DNA from: Sporothrix humicola
Lineage: Eukaryota > Ascomycota > Sordariomycetes > Ophiostomatales > Ophiostomataceae
DNA length: 64,000 nucleotides
Direction of reading: 5' to 3'
NCBI GenBank assembly: GCA_021396245.1
Contig: WNYE01000029.1
Location: forward strand, 186,001 to 250,000
In this document: positions 48,770 to 59,792 of the stretch, piece by piece
Layout of the letters: each line of letters begins with the position of its first letter
Numbering within the stretch: position 1 is the stretch's first letter
Program-made: the position numbers and the translations under genes
The notes under the pieces: model-generated
The model's input: only the letters and a program-made list of their open reading frames with translations
The model's database searches: none
What the model was told of the DNA's origin: nothing

Positions 48770-50875
48770 ATGACTACCACAAAGGGCATGGAGACACCTC
48801 TTCCCTACATGGGGCCCACCCTCTTCCCGTGCCACATGGCCTACCTTTTGACGCCACCAGACGAAAAAGACGAGGAAGAAAGACCAGACGATGGAACTTT
48901 GAGGAACACAAACATGCCGTCGACACCAAGTTCAGCACCAGAGGCAAACCGAGAAGTCAAACAGCTGAGCAGCCCGTTGTCCTCGCCTTTCCCATTGTCG
49001 GATACGCTGTCTGTCGTCACTGAAAGGGCTGGAACGAGGAGCGAAGAAAAGGACCATGAAAGGCAGGAGAATGACGGCATGCCATTTGCATTTGACTTTT
49101 AGGAGAACAAATACATCCCGGACCTTGCTACACTCCGCGACCAGGCCCATTCGCCGTTGTTCCAGTACGAGTACGTCGCCGTCGCCTTTGACGGCAGCAA
49201 GACGCCGAGAAAAGATGGCGACGACCAGCTCAATGGCAAATCCATCTCGCATGTTGGTCTGGCTCTTATGCCGTCGAGCGTGCCGCCAGCCATGGATCTC
49301 TACGAAAAGGATGCAGATGGGAAAGACGTTAAGAAGACACCCGTGGCTCCCCACGACTGGCGTCGCCTGCAAGATGTCGACCTCGACGACATTGTCGCAC
49401 AATACGGGATCCAGGCTACCTCTACCAGCTTTCTCGACCAGCGCAGCGGCAGTAACCATGAGCCATTCCGATATGGGGCAAAGGACCGTGAACCGACTTC
49501 CGGTAGTCTGCCCACCGTCCTCAAACAGCGGCTCGAATCGCTGACCAAAAGTGGACGGTCCTGGCACAAACAGACTGTGAAGGCCAGACAAAAGTCACAC
49601 CGATCCCCTACTTTCCAGACACAGCTACCGTTATCTTCGAAAGACTGGCGAAATTCAAGTCCGCTGGATCTGGGCGCACCCAAGGCTGCAAGAGAGCAGC
49701 GCCTGACACCACGCATCAAGCCGTGGGAGCAGATTGTTGGCCAAAAAGGTAAAGGACCTGCCACGGAGATGAGGCTGTACCTGTCCAATGTGCAGAGCGA
49801 CTTGGAGCAGCGCATGATCCAGCAGCTCAGGGTGCAAGCTGCTTTTGATCCCAAACACTGGGCTGGCTCGGCTGGAGAGAAGGAGCTCATTCGCTTGGAG
49901 GAGCGGCACAAAGCATTCGTTGAGGATCTCGAAAGCAGAGACAACACAGTCGATTGTCCTCCGGTGCCCAGTCCTGAAGAACAGCCGTCGTCGACGAAAC
50001 GCCACAGCAAATACTCATCTCCGCCCCAAAAGCAGACCAGGCGCATCTTGGTGGTTTGGGATACTTACAGTGAATGCCACGTTCTCGACGAGCTGCCTTC
50101 GTCATTTCTCAACCAGTTCCACGGCTGGGTCGACATTTACAAAGTCTCGGCACCGCTGCTCCGCGTCCAGTCTGGCTTCACTGTCGGCAAAGACCACTAC
50201 AGCCAGCACGCAAAGCCAATAGCCCTCAAAGATATGATGCGCGTTCTTGGGTTCCGGCCGGGCTACTCTCTGCCGGAAATTGTTACAGGTCCATACTTTA
50301 ACAGCTGTCCCGAGCCGGGCATGAACGCCGTGCGTATGCTGGGCGTTCTCGCACGCCTTGTCGCCTACCCGGCCACTGTAATCAGCACCCTAGAGGTTGG
50401 GAGGAAGAAACAAACCAGGGAATTCTGGGACTGTCTCAAGAAAGTAAAGAAAATAAAACGCAAGCGAGAACAAGAACGAGAACGAGCGGCCCCCGAAGAG
50501 ATGCCCAAGCAGCCGTTCTACTGCGTTACTGTCCGTGCCGTATTCGCAGCCGACGTTAATGAACGTCAAAAAGGTCAGGAACAAGAAAACGACGTACCTC
50601 GGGAGATTGATACCGACGACGATGACGACGCCTACGCTACCCTGCCCAACAACTTTCGCAAACAGAGCGATATCCTTGAATTCCTACACTCTCGCGGCCT
50701 CGACGGGCCAGACGACGTCTCTTTCAAGTATGAGCGGTTTGACCTCACGCCGCATCCGAGCCGCTTCTGTGTCCACTTTGATACGCTGGAGCAGGCGACG
50801 GCCGCCAAGTATGCCTTCAACCTCACCCTGCGCGGATCGCCAGTTCGTCTGCATGCATGGCTTGCACGGTCCTGA
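48770..50875 (+). CDS. Hypothetical protein, possible RNase H-like fold, with an in-frame TAG
   Basis: One frame is open from ATG 48770 to the TGA at 50873-50875 (702 codons) except for a TAG at 49100-49102. The part after the TAG has no early ATG, although the sequence just after it (ENKYIPDLATLRDQAHSP) already looks like protein, so translation must enter from upstream. TTTTAG before GAG is also a plausible intron acceptor, but the only in-frame donors (49013, 49016 and 48956) are weak. The segments YVAVAFDGS, SISHVGLALMP, RRILVVWDTYSE, LKDMMRVLGF and GMNAVRMLGVLARLV recall the Gfd2/YDR514C-type RNase H-like proteins of fungi. The expected DxE motif is not intact (AFDG), so catalysis is doubtful. 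The C-terminus (from about 50600) has an acidic run and then a small RRM-like end (SRFCVHFDTLEQATAAKYAF). Assignment is tentative. Confidence 0.5.
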
Positions 50876-51303
50876 ACCGTAGGAAGGGAACGTATTTACC
50901 ATAAAGACACATCATCAGGGAGGGTCACGAGAAAACATATCAAGTAGTTTGCATATATATAAGTGATTTGATTGTGAAAAACGACTGTACTTAAAAATCA
51001 AGAGTCAAAAGGCACATTTCAAAAAGAACGCCCTAAACGCTGCTATACCAATGCAAGTGGGAAAAAAAGTGACAATAGCGAGTGAACCACGCGAAAAGGC
51101 AAAATAACAAGACAATATAAAAGTAGACGCAAAACCGCCGAGAACAGTCACAGCTGTTCGTCCCTATATCCGCCAGTGTGAAGAAGAAGAGAGAAAGGAG
51201 AAATGCAAAAATAAAAAGGTCAAAAATAAAGAGGCTCCAGCATAGAATGCAGCGCCGAGAAGAGAAGGTCACGATATAAAATAAGAGTGGGAAAAGAAAA
51301 CGC
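50876..51303. other. Convergent 3' spacer
   Basis: A-rich DNA between two convergent genes; no gene seen. Confidence 0.6.
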
Positions 51304-54090
51304 TCATGCAACACGGGCGGCAGGCTTGGCACCGCGACGGCCGAGCAGTGTGGCGCCGTCGAGGTTCAGCTCGAAAGCACCCTTTTGCCGGTTGTGGTCG
51401 CGCACCTGCTGGCGCGCAGCAGCGGCCACGGCGGCCGAGTGCTGGCCGTAGCCGCGCTCGCCGGCCGCCGCCTGGGGCTGTGCGCGCTCACGCTCGCGGC
51501 CGCGCTTCTGCTCGGGCTCGCCGCGGATGTTGGTGTTGCGCATGCCCTGCTCCAGATCCTGTGTGCCGGTATTGCCGCCATTGTTGGTGTGTGCGGCCGC
51601 CATCTTGCTGCTGTAGTGCGCATAGTTTTGGTCGCTGGCACCGCTATTGCCGCTGCTGCCACCGTTTTGGTTGGTGGAACCTGAGGAATTCGACGGGTTG
51701 GTCGTCGACGACGTCGACGCAGACTCCTCGTCGGCCTCGGTCAGCTCCACCATGCGCGCCACGCCGGGCGTGCGCGTGCCCAGGTTCTTGCGGCGCTTGT
51801 CCTCTTCCTCCTGGCGATGCACTGCATAGCCGACATCGAACACCTCGCGGAGGTTGACGGCACCGGGCGACCGGAAGTCGCCGCGGCGGTCGCCGTCGAC
51901 GATCCGTGACATGTCGAACGGCTTGAGCACCGTGCCGTCGGCGCCCAGCTTCTTCTCGTCGCGCGGCGTCGGGCCCGATCCGCGGATCCACGGGTGGTTC
52001 ATGAACTCGACAATCGTGTAGCGGCGTTCCGGGTTGACATCGAGCAGGTGGCTGATCAGGTCCTGTGCGCTCTTCGAAATGTCGTCCCACCAGGGCGACA
52101 GGAACGTGAACTGGCCCTTGGCCACCTTCTCCGTAAGAACCTCGATGCTTTCGTCGTAGAACGGCGGGAAGCCGCACAGCAGCGTGTACAGCACACAGCC
52201 GAGCGCCCACATGTCGACAGACTTGGAGTACATCTCATCCTTGACGATCTCGGGCGCGGTGTAGCCGACCGTGCCGCAAGGTGTTGTGGTGTTGGTCTCC
52301 CAGATCACCTTTGACAGACCAAAGTCGGCAATCTTGATCTGGCCGATACCGCCGGCACCCTTTCCTGCCACAAATTCACCCTCGTCAACCTTGTCCTCGT
52401 CGCCCGCTTGTCTCGGCTTCGGGTTCTTGGCGGGCACAACCGGTATTGGGTAAAACAGGATGTTCTCGGGTTTGATATCACTGGAGGAGTTAGATTGCCA
52501 TTTGATGAGATAAGGTAATGGTGGGAGGCACTCACCGATGAACAACACCCTGCTCTTCGTGCAGGTACTCCAGAGCCTTGGCGACCTGGATGATGACGTG
52601 ACGCGAAAGGTCCTCGCTAAAGTACGTGAGCTTCACGATCTGGTGGAAGAGCTCGCCGCCCGGTGCCAGCTCAAGGACAATGTAGTAGTACTGCTTGGCT
52701 TCGGAGAAATCGAGGAGGCGGACAATGTTGGGGTGGTCGAGTTTGCGCATAATCGTGACCTCTTTGAGGATGTTTGCGCGCTACATTGTGGGTTAGAATG
52801 GGGGTACAAAAAAGAGTCATGAAGTCATGAAGTCATGGAGCTTGAAGGAAAGAGAGAGGTCTGTAAAGTGGGGGAATCGAGGACCACAAACTCGGAACAC
52901 CGCGAAAAAGAGAGATTTGGAGGAGAGATAATGAGGAGAAGAGGAGAGTCAGGGAGGCAAAAGACAGGCTATGAAGACATCGAGACATGAGTGTAGAAAT
53001 GGGAAGATGAAGAGAGAAGAGAAATAGGTGATACAGGAGTAGATGGGAAATAATGATAAGAACGTGAAAAGAGACATCATGACGTAGGAGATAAGACAAA
53101 GGAAAAGTAAACGGGGGCTCCTACCTCTGCAGCCTTGGGCACCTTCGGCTTGAAATTCGGATGGATGTGTTTGTCTCCCTAGGTTGTCGAAAATCCGGCG
53201 TTGGCAAAACGATCCGAGAAGGAGAAAAAGACGAAAAGAATGCAAAACAAGAAACAAAAATCCAAGCAAAGCAAAACGAACCAAAACGATGCAAAAAAGA
53301 ACGCAAGAAAAAAAACACCCGCAAAAGTCTCGAGATAAACGCGTGCTACCGCGTTCAAAAATTGTCTTTTGCCTGTTTATTTCGCCTCCCCTTTGCGTTG
53401 GCTCGTTGCTACGACGCAGCCAAACATATGCATGGGACGCATATGCGGGAGTAGAGCACAACTTGCCCAGAACGAAGAGAAACGCAGAAAAGAATGCAAA
53501 AAAAAGAACCAAAACGAAAACGAAAGCGAAACGACAATAGAAATCAACGTACCTGTGTGACATTCATCTCGTACTTGCGGACGACCTTGATGGCGACGTC
53601 GTCGGTGTAGACGCCCGTGCGGTCGCGTGCACGGTAGACGTTGCTGAAGGCGCCGTCGCCCATTTTCTCCAAAAGCTCCCAGCGCTCGAGGCCGGGGTAG
53701 CGCGGGAACTTGCTGCGGCCCTCGCGCTCCTCGGCCACGATCTTGGCGATCTCGTCGTCGCCGACACGGCGGCTCTTGGTCTTGGTGATGGGCACGCCAT
53801 CCGGGTCGTCGTTCACAGGCGCTTCCACGGTCCGCGTTGTGCGCCCCGGGTCGGAGACGGCGTGGTGGGTTGTTGGCTGTTGGGTTGTGGTGGCCATGGT
53901 CGGGCTCAGCTGCTGTGGTGGTGAATTGCGCGAGGAGGGCTCCTTACGCACCGCCTGCTCGTCCGCGACACGGGCTTGCTTGCCTGTGGAGGAGAGAGGT
54001 TAGATGGCAGGCTCACGAATACGAGTTGCAAAAGGATCTGCTTGGCTTACCATGGCGGATAAAGTTTTTGAGTTGTTGTATTGTCGACAT
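51304..54090 (-). CDS. srk1: MAPK-activated Ser/Thr kinase Srk1/Rck2 orthologue (CAMK group)
   Basis: Protein kinase of the Srk1 (fission yeast) / Rck2 (budding yeast) type, which acts downstream of the Hog1/Sty1 stress MAPK. CDS: complement(join(51304..52480, 52536..52780, 53125..53178, 53553..53983, 54051..54090)), 648 aa. The first 85 residues are disordered. The kinase domain starts at WELLEKMGDGAFSNVYRA (near 107), with ATP Lys in VAIKVV. Later motifs are VVHRDIKPEN, IADFGLSKV, CGTVGYTAPEIV and DMWALGCVLYTLLCGFPPF. The insert between RDIKPEN and DFG (AGDEDKVDEGEF) and the tail motif NLREVFDVGYAVHRQEEE match Srk1. The end FELNLDGATLLGRR matches the Srk1 C-terminus. Exon 3 codes only for GDKHIHPNFKPKVPKAAE and is flanked by introns of 374 and 344 nt, much longer than others in the window (the remaining two are 55 and 67 nt). 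The Ser/Asn/Gly-rich linker (about 520-600) is low-complexity. Confidence 0.93.
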
Positions 54091-57000
54091 GGTGACGGTT
54101 TAGTCGGCTAGACAGGTGATGAGGAAGAAGGAAAGAAAGAGAGAAGAGAGGGAGAGGCTATGAAAAAGAAAAGAAGCGTGCCAATCTCGAGGTCGATGCA
54201 GAAGTTGCGGTTCCGGTTCGAGTTTGTGGCCTGCCCTTTGGTGGGTGAGAAATGAGTCAAGACGAGGCGTGTCGTTTTAAACTGAACATTCCCTCGTTTT
54301 CAACTGAGAGTGAAGAGTGAAGAAGTGGCGTTCACAGACGAAAAGAGGCGGCGGTCGCTGACAGTCGACGATACTTTCTGCTGTTGACAGAAAACTGAAC
54401 TGAATCGAAGTGGTTTGGCGGGGTGTCCGAATTGAGGTCAAAAGCGGGCGGTAGGGCAGAACGGTGCTGGAAAAGGGCTGCACGGTCGTGGTGGATGACT
54501 AGTCGAGACAAGAGAGACTTGTTGGGAATAGTAGGTGAAGGACAAAGAAGAAGATTTGTTGTGAGGTCGTGAAGGCCGAGAATGTGAAGAAAAATGGAGG
54601 AGAAAACAAGAGAGGAAAGAAGAGAAAACAGAAAAAAACAGAGGAGGAAGGTACGAGGTTGGTGGGAAGGCACGTCAAGGGGGATTAATAAGGCTCCTGG
54701 GGGAAGGCGCGACAGGCGACAGGCGTCAAATGGTGGCGCACGTTTAGGGTGACGGGGCCTTGGAGATGAGGGCCTAGATTCTTGATTTTGAACGACGTGA
54801 TGAGGATGATGATAGGAGTCAATATGTCGTAACTTGATTGGGGGTCAAGAATCAGAGAAAGGGGGAGGGCTATGACGGCAGAAGATGTGAGAAGAAAGGT
54901 AAAAAGAGAGAAAAAAAGAAGAGAAGAGAGAGAAAGAAGGAGGACAGGAAAGAGAGGAATGCAGCACACAGAACAAGGCAGACCCAGCAAGAAGAGACAG
55001 GGCAGGAGCCGCAGTTTAGGTTAGGCAGGAGCAATTGGCGGCCAGTGGGCAGGAGCGGCAAAAAAGTGCACTAAAAGGCCCCGTAAAAGCGTACAGACAC
55101 CAAGACACCACAGACAAAAAGGGCTGACGAAATGGCCGACGGATTAGGCAAGCGAGAAAACGGGGCGTTCAATACAAGCAGTCAGCGCCAGACAAACAGA
55201 AGAAGAAACTCGAAATTGATTGAGCACACGGCCGAGAATGGGAAAGAGCAAGGGGGACACGCGAGTTTGTTAATTTCTCTTCTTTTTAGGGGGGCTTCTT
55301 TGCGTGTATTCCCTCCCACTTTCCTACGAGGGAAGGATCGAAGAGACGACGGAAACAAGCCAAGCGACACGTTCCCGGTTTGGCAGGCGAAAGCCTGATC
55401 TACAGCGACAAGCGAAAAAATGGGAATGGAGAGAGGGGAAAGAGCCAGTCGAGCCAGTCGAGCCAGTCGAACCAGTCGAAACCAGTGACGAATGTGGGCA
55501 AGAGCGAGACGGCGGACCAAAGACCAAGGTGACAAGACAGCGGAAGGAAAGAACGGCGTGCCTTGTACAAAGTATCTTTGCGTGTATTTTCGTATGTCGT
55601 CAAGGACAGGCAAAGCACTACGAATGGGACGGGCCTAGTAACCAGCGCCAAAGAGACAAGACAATGAATACGAGATAAGCTTGACGATGTGTTTTGGAGA
55701 GGCATTTGGGTGCTGGGTTGGGTGAATTAAAGGGGTCCTTTTGTCTTTTGTCCTCTTTTCGTCTATTTTTCGACGATAGAGGGGAATCACATTCTTTCGC
55801 TGTTTCGCTACCCCTGGCAAGACTGAACGAAAGAAAAGAAGAAAAAAAGAGCAAAAATGAGGAAATGGAAAAAGAAGGGGAAAGAATGACGTAGTCTCTG
55901 TCGAATCTTGGAAGACAGCGTCATTGCCCAGTTTTTTTTTCTGCGGGTGTGGTGGGCTGCAGTGGGCTGTGGGGCCCTTTGCTCTATCTTCTGAAATTCT
56001 GCGCCTGTGCGTGCTGAAAAATATGGCGAATTGGCTCTTTGGCACCAAATTTTGGGCAGCTGCGGATTGTGGATTTGGCACTACTGTGATACTTGCAACG
56101 CAGGGACCCAGTTTACAGGGGTTGGTTGATGCAAGTCGAGAGATGCAGCCAATCAGAGCTCGACAATCCACCACTACCGCCAGAGGCCACCAAGATTTCC
56201 GGAGACATACAGTACTGAGAAATGCCCTGGAACCAGCGAGAGATGCCTGCTACAGCGCTGCTACAGTGAGCCCTGCATTTTTGTGACAAGAGATTTCTCC
56301 ACGGCTTGACGAAATGATGGCCCTCCCTGCAAGCGCATCGATCTGTTTACTTGCCGTGCTTTTAAGTCTTCCTCTCTCCTCCAAGCCTCCTAGGTCTTCT
56401 TGTTTGCGTAATTTTGAATAAGGTTGGCACCAGTGGAGACCCTGAAACGCTCGTAGAGTGCCGAATGCGCCTTCCTCTTACGTTTTGCTGTGCACCTGCC
56501 CACGACACATGCTCCGAGGCTTCCATATTTGCCTCTTGCCTCCAGAGTCCGTCTTCTTCTCCGATTCCTCCGCCGCTTTCAGTCGACAACATCATAGCAC
56601 CGTCATCTGGCTTTTGCAATCGTGATCTCTTGTCATTTCATTCACAGATTCAGTCTTTTGTCTGTATTGCCTCCGCCAACCGGCCGGGACTCCATGCCCG
56701 CGAGATCGCCCACTGTCTGGAGAATTCCCCCCGGCTGTCATCGAGAGAAACAATGAAAGAAAAAGCGACGCAGCGTAATAGACTCTATTGGGATTCCAAC
56801 GAGAGATAAAGACAGCCCCACAGACGCCGTCTCCAACGACGTAATTTGTCTTTATGTGCACTGCACACAGCGTTGCACACGCGATGTCCAGCAAAGGTGG
56901 TTGACGTTTGTTGACGTTGTTGACGTCGGCTGTCGATCTATGCTGCGTCTGGAGGCTGATCCGACTCCGCGATCTTGAACGAATCTGAGAGCCCAAAAGC

Positions 57001-58133
57001 CGAACGGGACCAGGAATCATTTCTTGTGGTCCAGATGGAGTCCTTTGGAGTCATTCCAATTAACCAGGATCTCATCCCAGAGTCTCTAAAGTCTGAGAGT
57101 CAAGCTTCAGGGTAGCTAACGTGCTTCTAAGAACGGAAAGACCCAAGTCAGGACGGAGTACGTCGTGAAAACCTGAGCCTTGCAGAAGGTCTGTGGAGAC
57201 GCGGCTGTCGTACCTTCCTTTGAGTATTATTACAAAACACAAATTCTGCGAGCTCGTGCACTTTATTTCGTAGAGGGGCTTCGAGGTGCAGCAGGGCTCC
57301 TGCCGATTCAAGCCCGCTATGGACGATGACGTCAGAATAAGGCCATTGTCATTTTACAAGCTGCAGCCCAGCGGCCAACTTTTGCCGTGGAAAGTGTGGA
57401 GAGGGAGCACAAGAGCAGCAGAGGGAACACAACACAAGAAACGAAACCCTGGGACGGCAGAGACAATAATTCGTTCAATATGCATGCATGCAGACGAAAT
57501 GGGAAAACGACGACTGCCATAGTGTGACTAGCAAAAAAAAAAAGGAAGGAACGGCCAATATCTCAAAGTGGGCAAATGCGATGTCCGCCAGAATGGCAAA
57601 AATCAAGAATTCGGGAAATTGCACAGCGTCGTATTGACTTTAAACCGCATCGCGACGTGAGATCAATATTGGATTTGAAATTCTCACAGACTTTCTTTTT
57701 CAGATGCGGCATCTCACAGCGAGCTAATTCTCGGTTTTTGTACAATGTTGTAAATTTATTGATTCGTGTTATGTTTTTGGTCGTTACTTTTGAAATGCTA
57801 GAAAATGCAAAACTACTCCATACAAACCACCATGATATCTTTGACAACTTGACTTGAAGACGCCGCTTTTCCCATGCCTCTCATCCGAAATATACACGCT
57901 TGCCGATCCTAACCAACGGTCGTCGCGACCGTCTCAGCGTCTTGCCTTTCTCCCTTTCATCCCTTTGTTGTTTTGCGCTCCCCTCTTTTCTCGTGTCCTA
58001 CCCCTGAACCAACAGCCGCGCCGCCCACATAGCGTGTACTAACGACCCGCTGTTCCCACTGGCGTCTTGTTCGCAAACCCGCCAACGCCTCCTTTTTTCG
58101 CTCTCTCTTTGTGTTTGTCTACTCGTAACGTGT
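54091..58133. other. 4 kb region without a recognisable gene
   Basis: Lies between the srk1 start and the 3' end of the amidohydrolase gene; both are on the minus strand. The part next to srk1 (to about 55.1 kb) is A/G-rich on the plus strand, as expected for a C/T-rich leader and promoter of the minus-strand gene. ORFs are short and lack coding bias. One 9 bp tandem repeat is listed separately. Confidence 0.6.
55442..55486. repeat. Tandem 9-mer GAGCCAGTC, about 5 copies
   Basis: Three exact copies of GAGCCAGTC are followed by two diverged copies (GAACCAGTC, GAAACCAGT), 1.35 kb upstream of the srk1 start codon. Confidence 0.8.
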
Positions 58134-59792
58134 TTACTTCTTAAACACCTGCTTGCCCGAGTACCACGTCTCCTCAATCACCGCGCCCAGCAGCTTGGAC
58201 GTGTCCCACTCCATGTTGACCACGGCAAAGTCGGCCGTCTTGCCGGGCGCCAGCGAACCCGTCTCGCCGTCCGCGAAAACCGAGTAGGCCGCGCCGCGCG
58301 TCGCCGCCGTCACGGCCTGGCACAGCGTCAGCGCAAAGTGCGGGTTGACGGCGCCGAGGTCAGCGGCGTTGGGCTCGCGCGCCGACTTGCGCGTGGTGGC
58401 AATGTAGGCGTTGGCCAGGGGCTCGCGCGGCGCGGTGGGCGCGTCGGTGCCAATGGCCAGCGGGGCGCCGGCGTCCTGGAACTCGCGGTACGCAAACGCG
58501 CGGCCGCAGCGGTGCTCGCCGATCAGGCGGGGCCAGGCGCGGAGGATAGCCGGGTCGGCATGCACGGGCTGGATGCTGGCGGTAATGCCGAGCTCGCCCA
58601 GGCGCACGGCGTCCTCCTTGGAGGCCAGCTCCAGGTGCTCGATGCGGGGACGCAGCGTCTTTTGGCCGGCGTTCTTGGCAATCGTGTTGACAGCCATGGT
58701 GATGGCGCGGTCGCCAATGGCGTGCAGGGCGACCTGCAGGCCGCCGGCGGTGGCGCGCTCGACGACGGGCTCGACCATGTCGGGCGTCCAGATGAGGTCC
58801 GCGGCGGTGCGGGCGGAGTCGCCGTAGGGTTCTGTGAGGGCAGCGGTGCAGGCGTCGACAATGCCGTCACACACAACCTTGATGCCGACAACGCGCAGTG
58901 AGGGCAGCGTCTCACCGTTGCGGCCGGTGGCGCCGTTGTGGATCTTGGAGAGCTCAATGGCGCGGTCGACCTGCTCGAGGCGCTCCTCGTTGCTGCCGCG
59001 CGGCTTGATGAGCCAGTAGGCCGTGATGCGGATGGGCGGGCGCTTGTCGGGGCGCGTCTCAATGTAGTTGACCATGGCGTCGAGCGACTCTTCTTGCAGG
59101 GCCATGTCGACGACGCCCGTGTAGCCCTGTTCTGTGTAGACGTTGACGGCGGCTTCGAGGGCGTCGGTGCGCTCCTGCAGCGTGGCCACGTTGCTCAGGT
59201 ACGGCCAGACCATGTCGAAGACGGCCGCTTCACTCAGCAAGCCCGAGGGCCGCTTGGTCTCGGCGTTGCGGTGGATCGTGCCGCCGTTGACAACTTTTTC
59301 GAAATCATCGTAGATGCCCAGGTCCTTGAGGGCCGCCGTGTTGCACCATGTTGCGTGCAGGTCCTTGCTCTCAATGTAGATGGGCCGCGGGTCGAGGTCG
59401 TCGATCATGTCGGCGGTGACCTCGCCGGGGGTCATGGAGAACATCCAGTTGCGGCACAGGATGCGGGGCACGTCCGGGTTGGCGGTTGCGTAGTCCTTGA
59501 TGACCTTGCGGATGTCGTCAAAGTTGTGGCAGCCCTCGAGCGGGACCTTGTTAAGGGAGTAGCCGAGGGTCAGCAGGTGGACGTGGCCGTCGACGAAGCC
59601 GGGCAGCAGCGTGCGGCCGCCGAGGTCGTGGACTGTTGCCGATGCCTTGGCCTCCTCGACAGCAGCGTCGCTCTCGCTGCCGACATACTGCACGACGCCG
59701 TCCTTGACGACCATGGCGCTGTGGAAGACGGCATCGTCGTTGGAACCGGCGCCCGACTGGAACACCTTGCCGTTGACAAAGACCGTAGACAT
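58134..59792 (-). CDS. Amidohydrolase family 3 protein (YtcJ/LAF3-like)
   Basis: Metal-dependent hydrolase of the amidohydrolase superfamily, 552 aa in one exon; the substrate is unknown (family members act on amides or imides). The beta-sandwich start MSTVFVNGKVFQSG leads to LPGFVDGHVHLL, with metal-ligand His70 and His72. Further conserved parts are the Lys in VGIKVVCDG (near 305, candidate carboxylated Lys), VALHAIGDRAI, RIEHLE, and LAIGTDAPTAP with the catalytic Asp. The end GSLAPGKTADFAVVNMEWD closes the sandwich domain, so the enzyme looks complete and active. The start at 59792 is chosen because the upstream extension has no ATG and reads as leader. No signal peptide; probably cytosolic. 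Confidence 0.9.
   Translation of the reverse strand: MSTVFVNGKVFQSGAGSNDDAVFHSAMVVKDGVVQYVGSESDAAVEEAKASATVHDLGGRTLLPGFVDGHVHLLTLGYSLNKVPLEGCHNFDDIRKVIKDYATANPDVPRILCRNWMFSMTPGEVTADMIDDLDPRPIYIESKDLHATWCNTAALKDLGIYDDFEKVVNGGTIHRNAETKRPSGLLSEAAVFDMVWPYLSNVATLQERTDALEAAVNVYTEQGYTGVVDMALQEESLDAMVNYIETRPDKRPPIRITAYWLIKPRGSNEERLEQVDRAIELSKIHNGATGRNGETLPSLRVVGIKVVCDGIVDACTAALTEPYGDSARTAADLIWTPDMVEPVVERATAGGLQVALHAIGDRAITMAVNTIAKNAGQKTLRPRIEHLELASKEDAVRLGELGITASIQPVHADPAILRAWPRLIGEHRCGRAFAYREFQDAGAPLAIGTDAPTAPREPLANAYIATTRKSAREPNAADLGAVNPHFALTLCQAVTAATRGAAYSVFADGETGSLAPGKTADFAVVNMEWDTSKLLGAVIEETWYSGKQVFKK

Noticed and set aside
49009..49102. 94 nt intron (GTCTGT...TTTTAG) removing the second in-frame TAG
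   Set aside because: It would require the upstream exon to be in another frame (start at 48829) whose sequence looks less protein-like; left open, not adopted.
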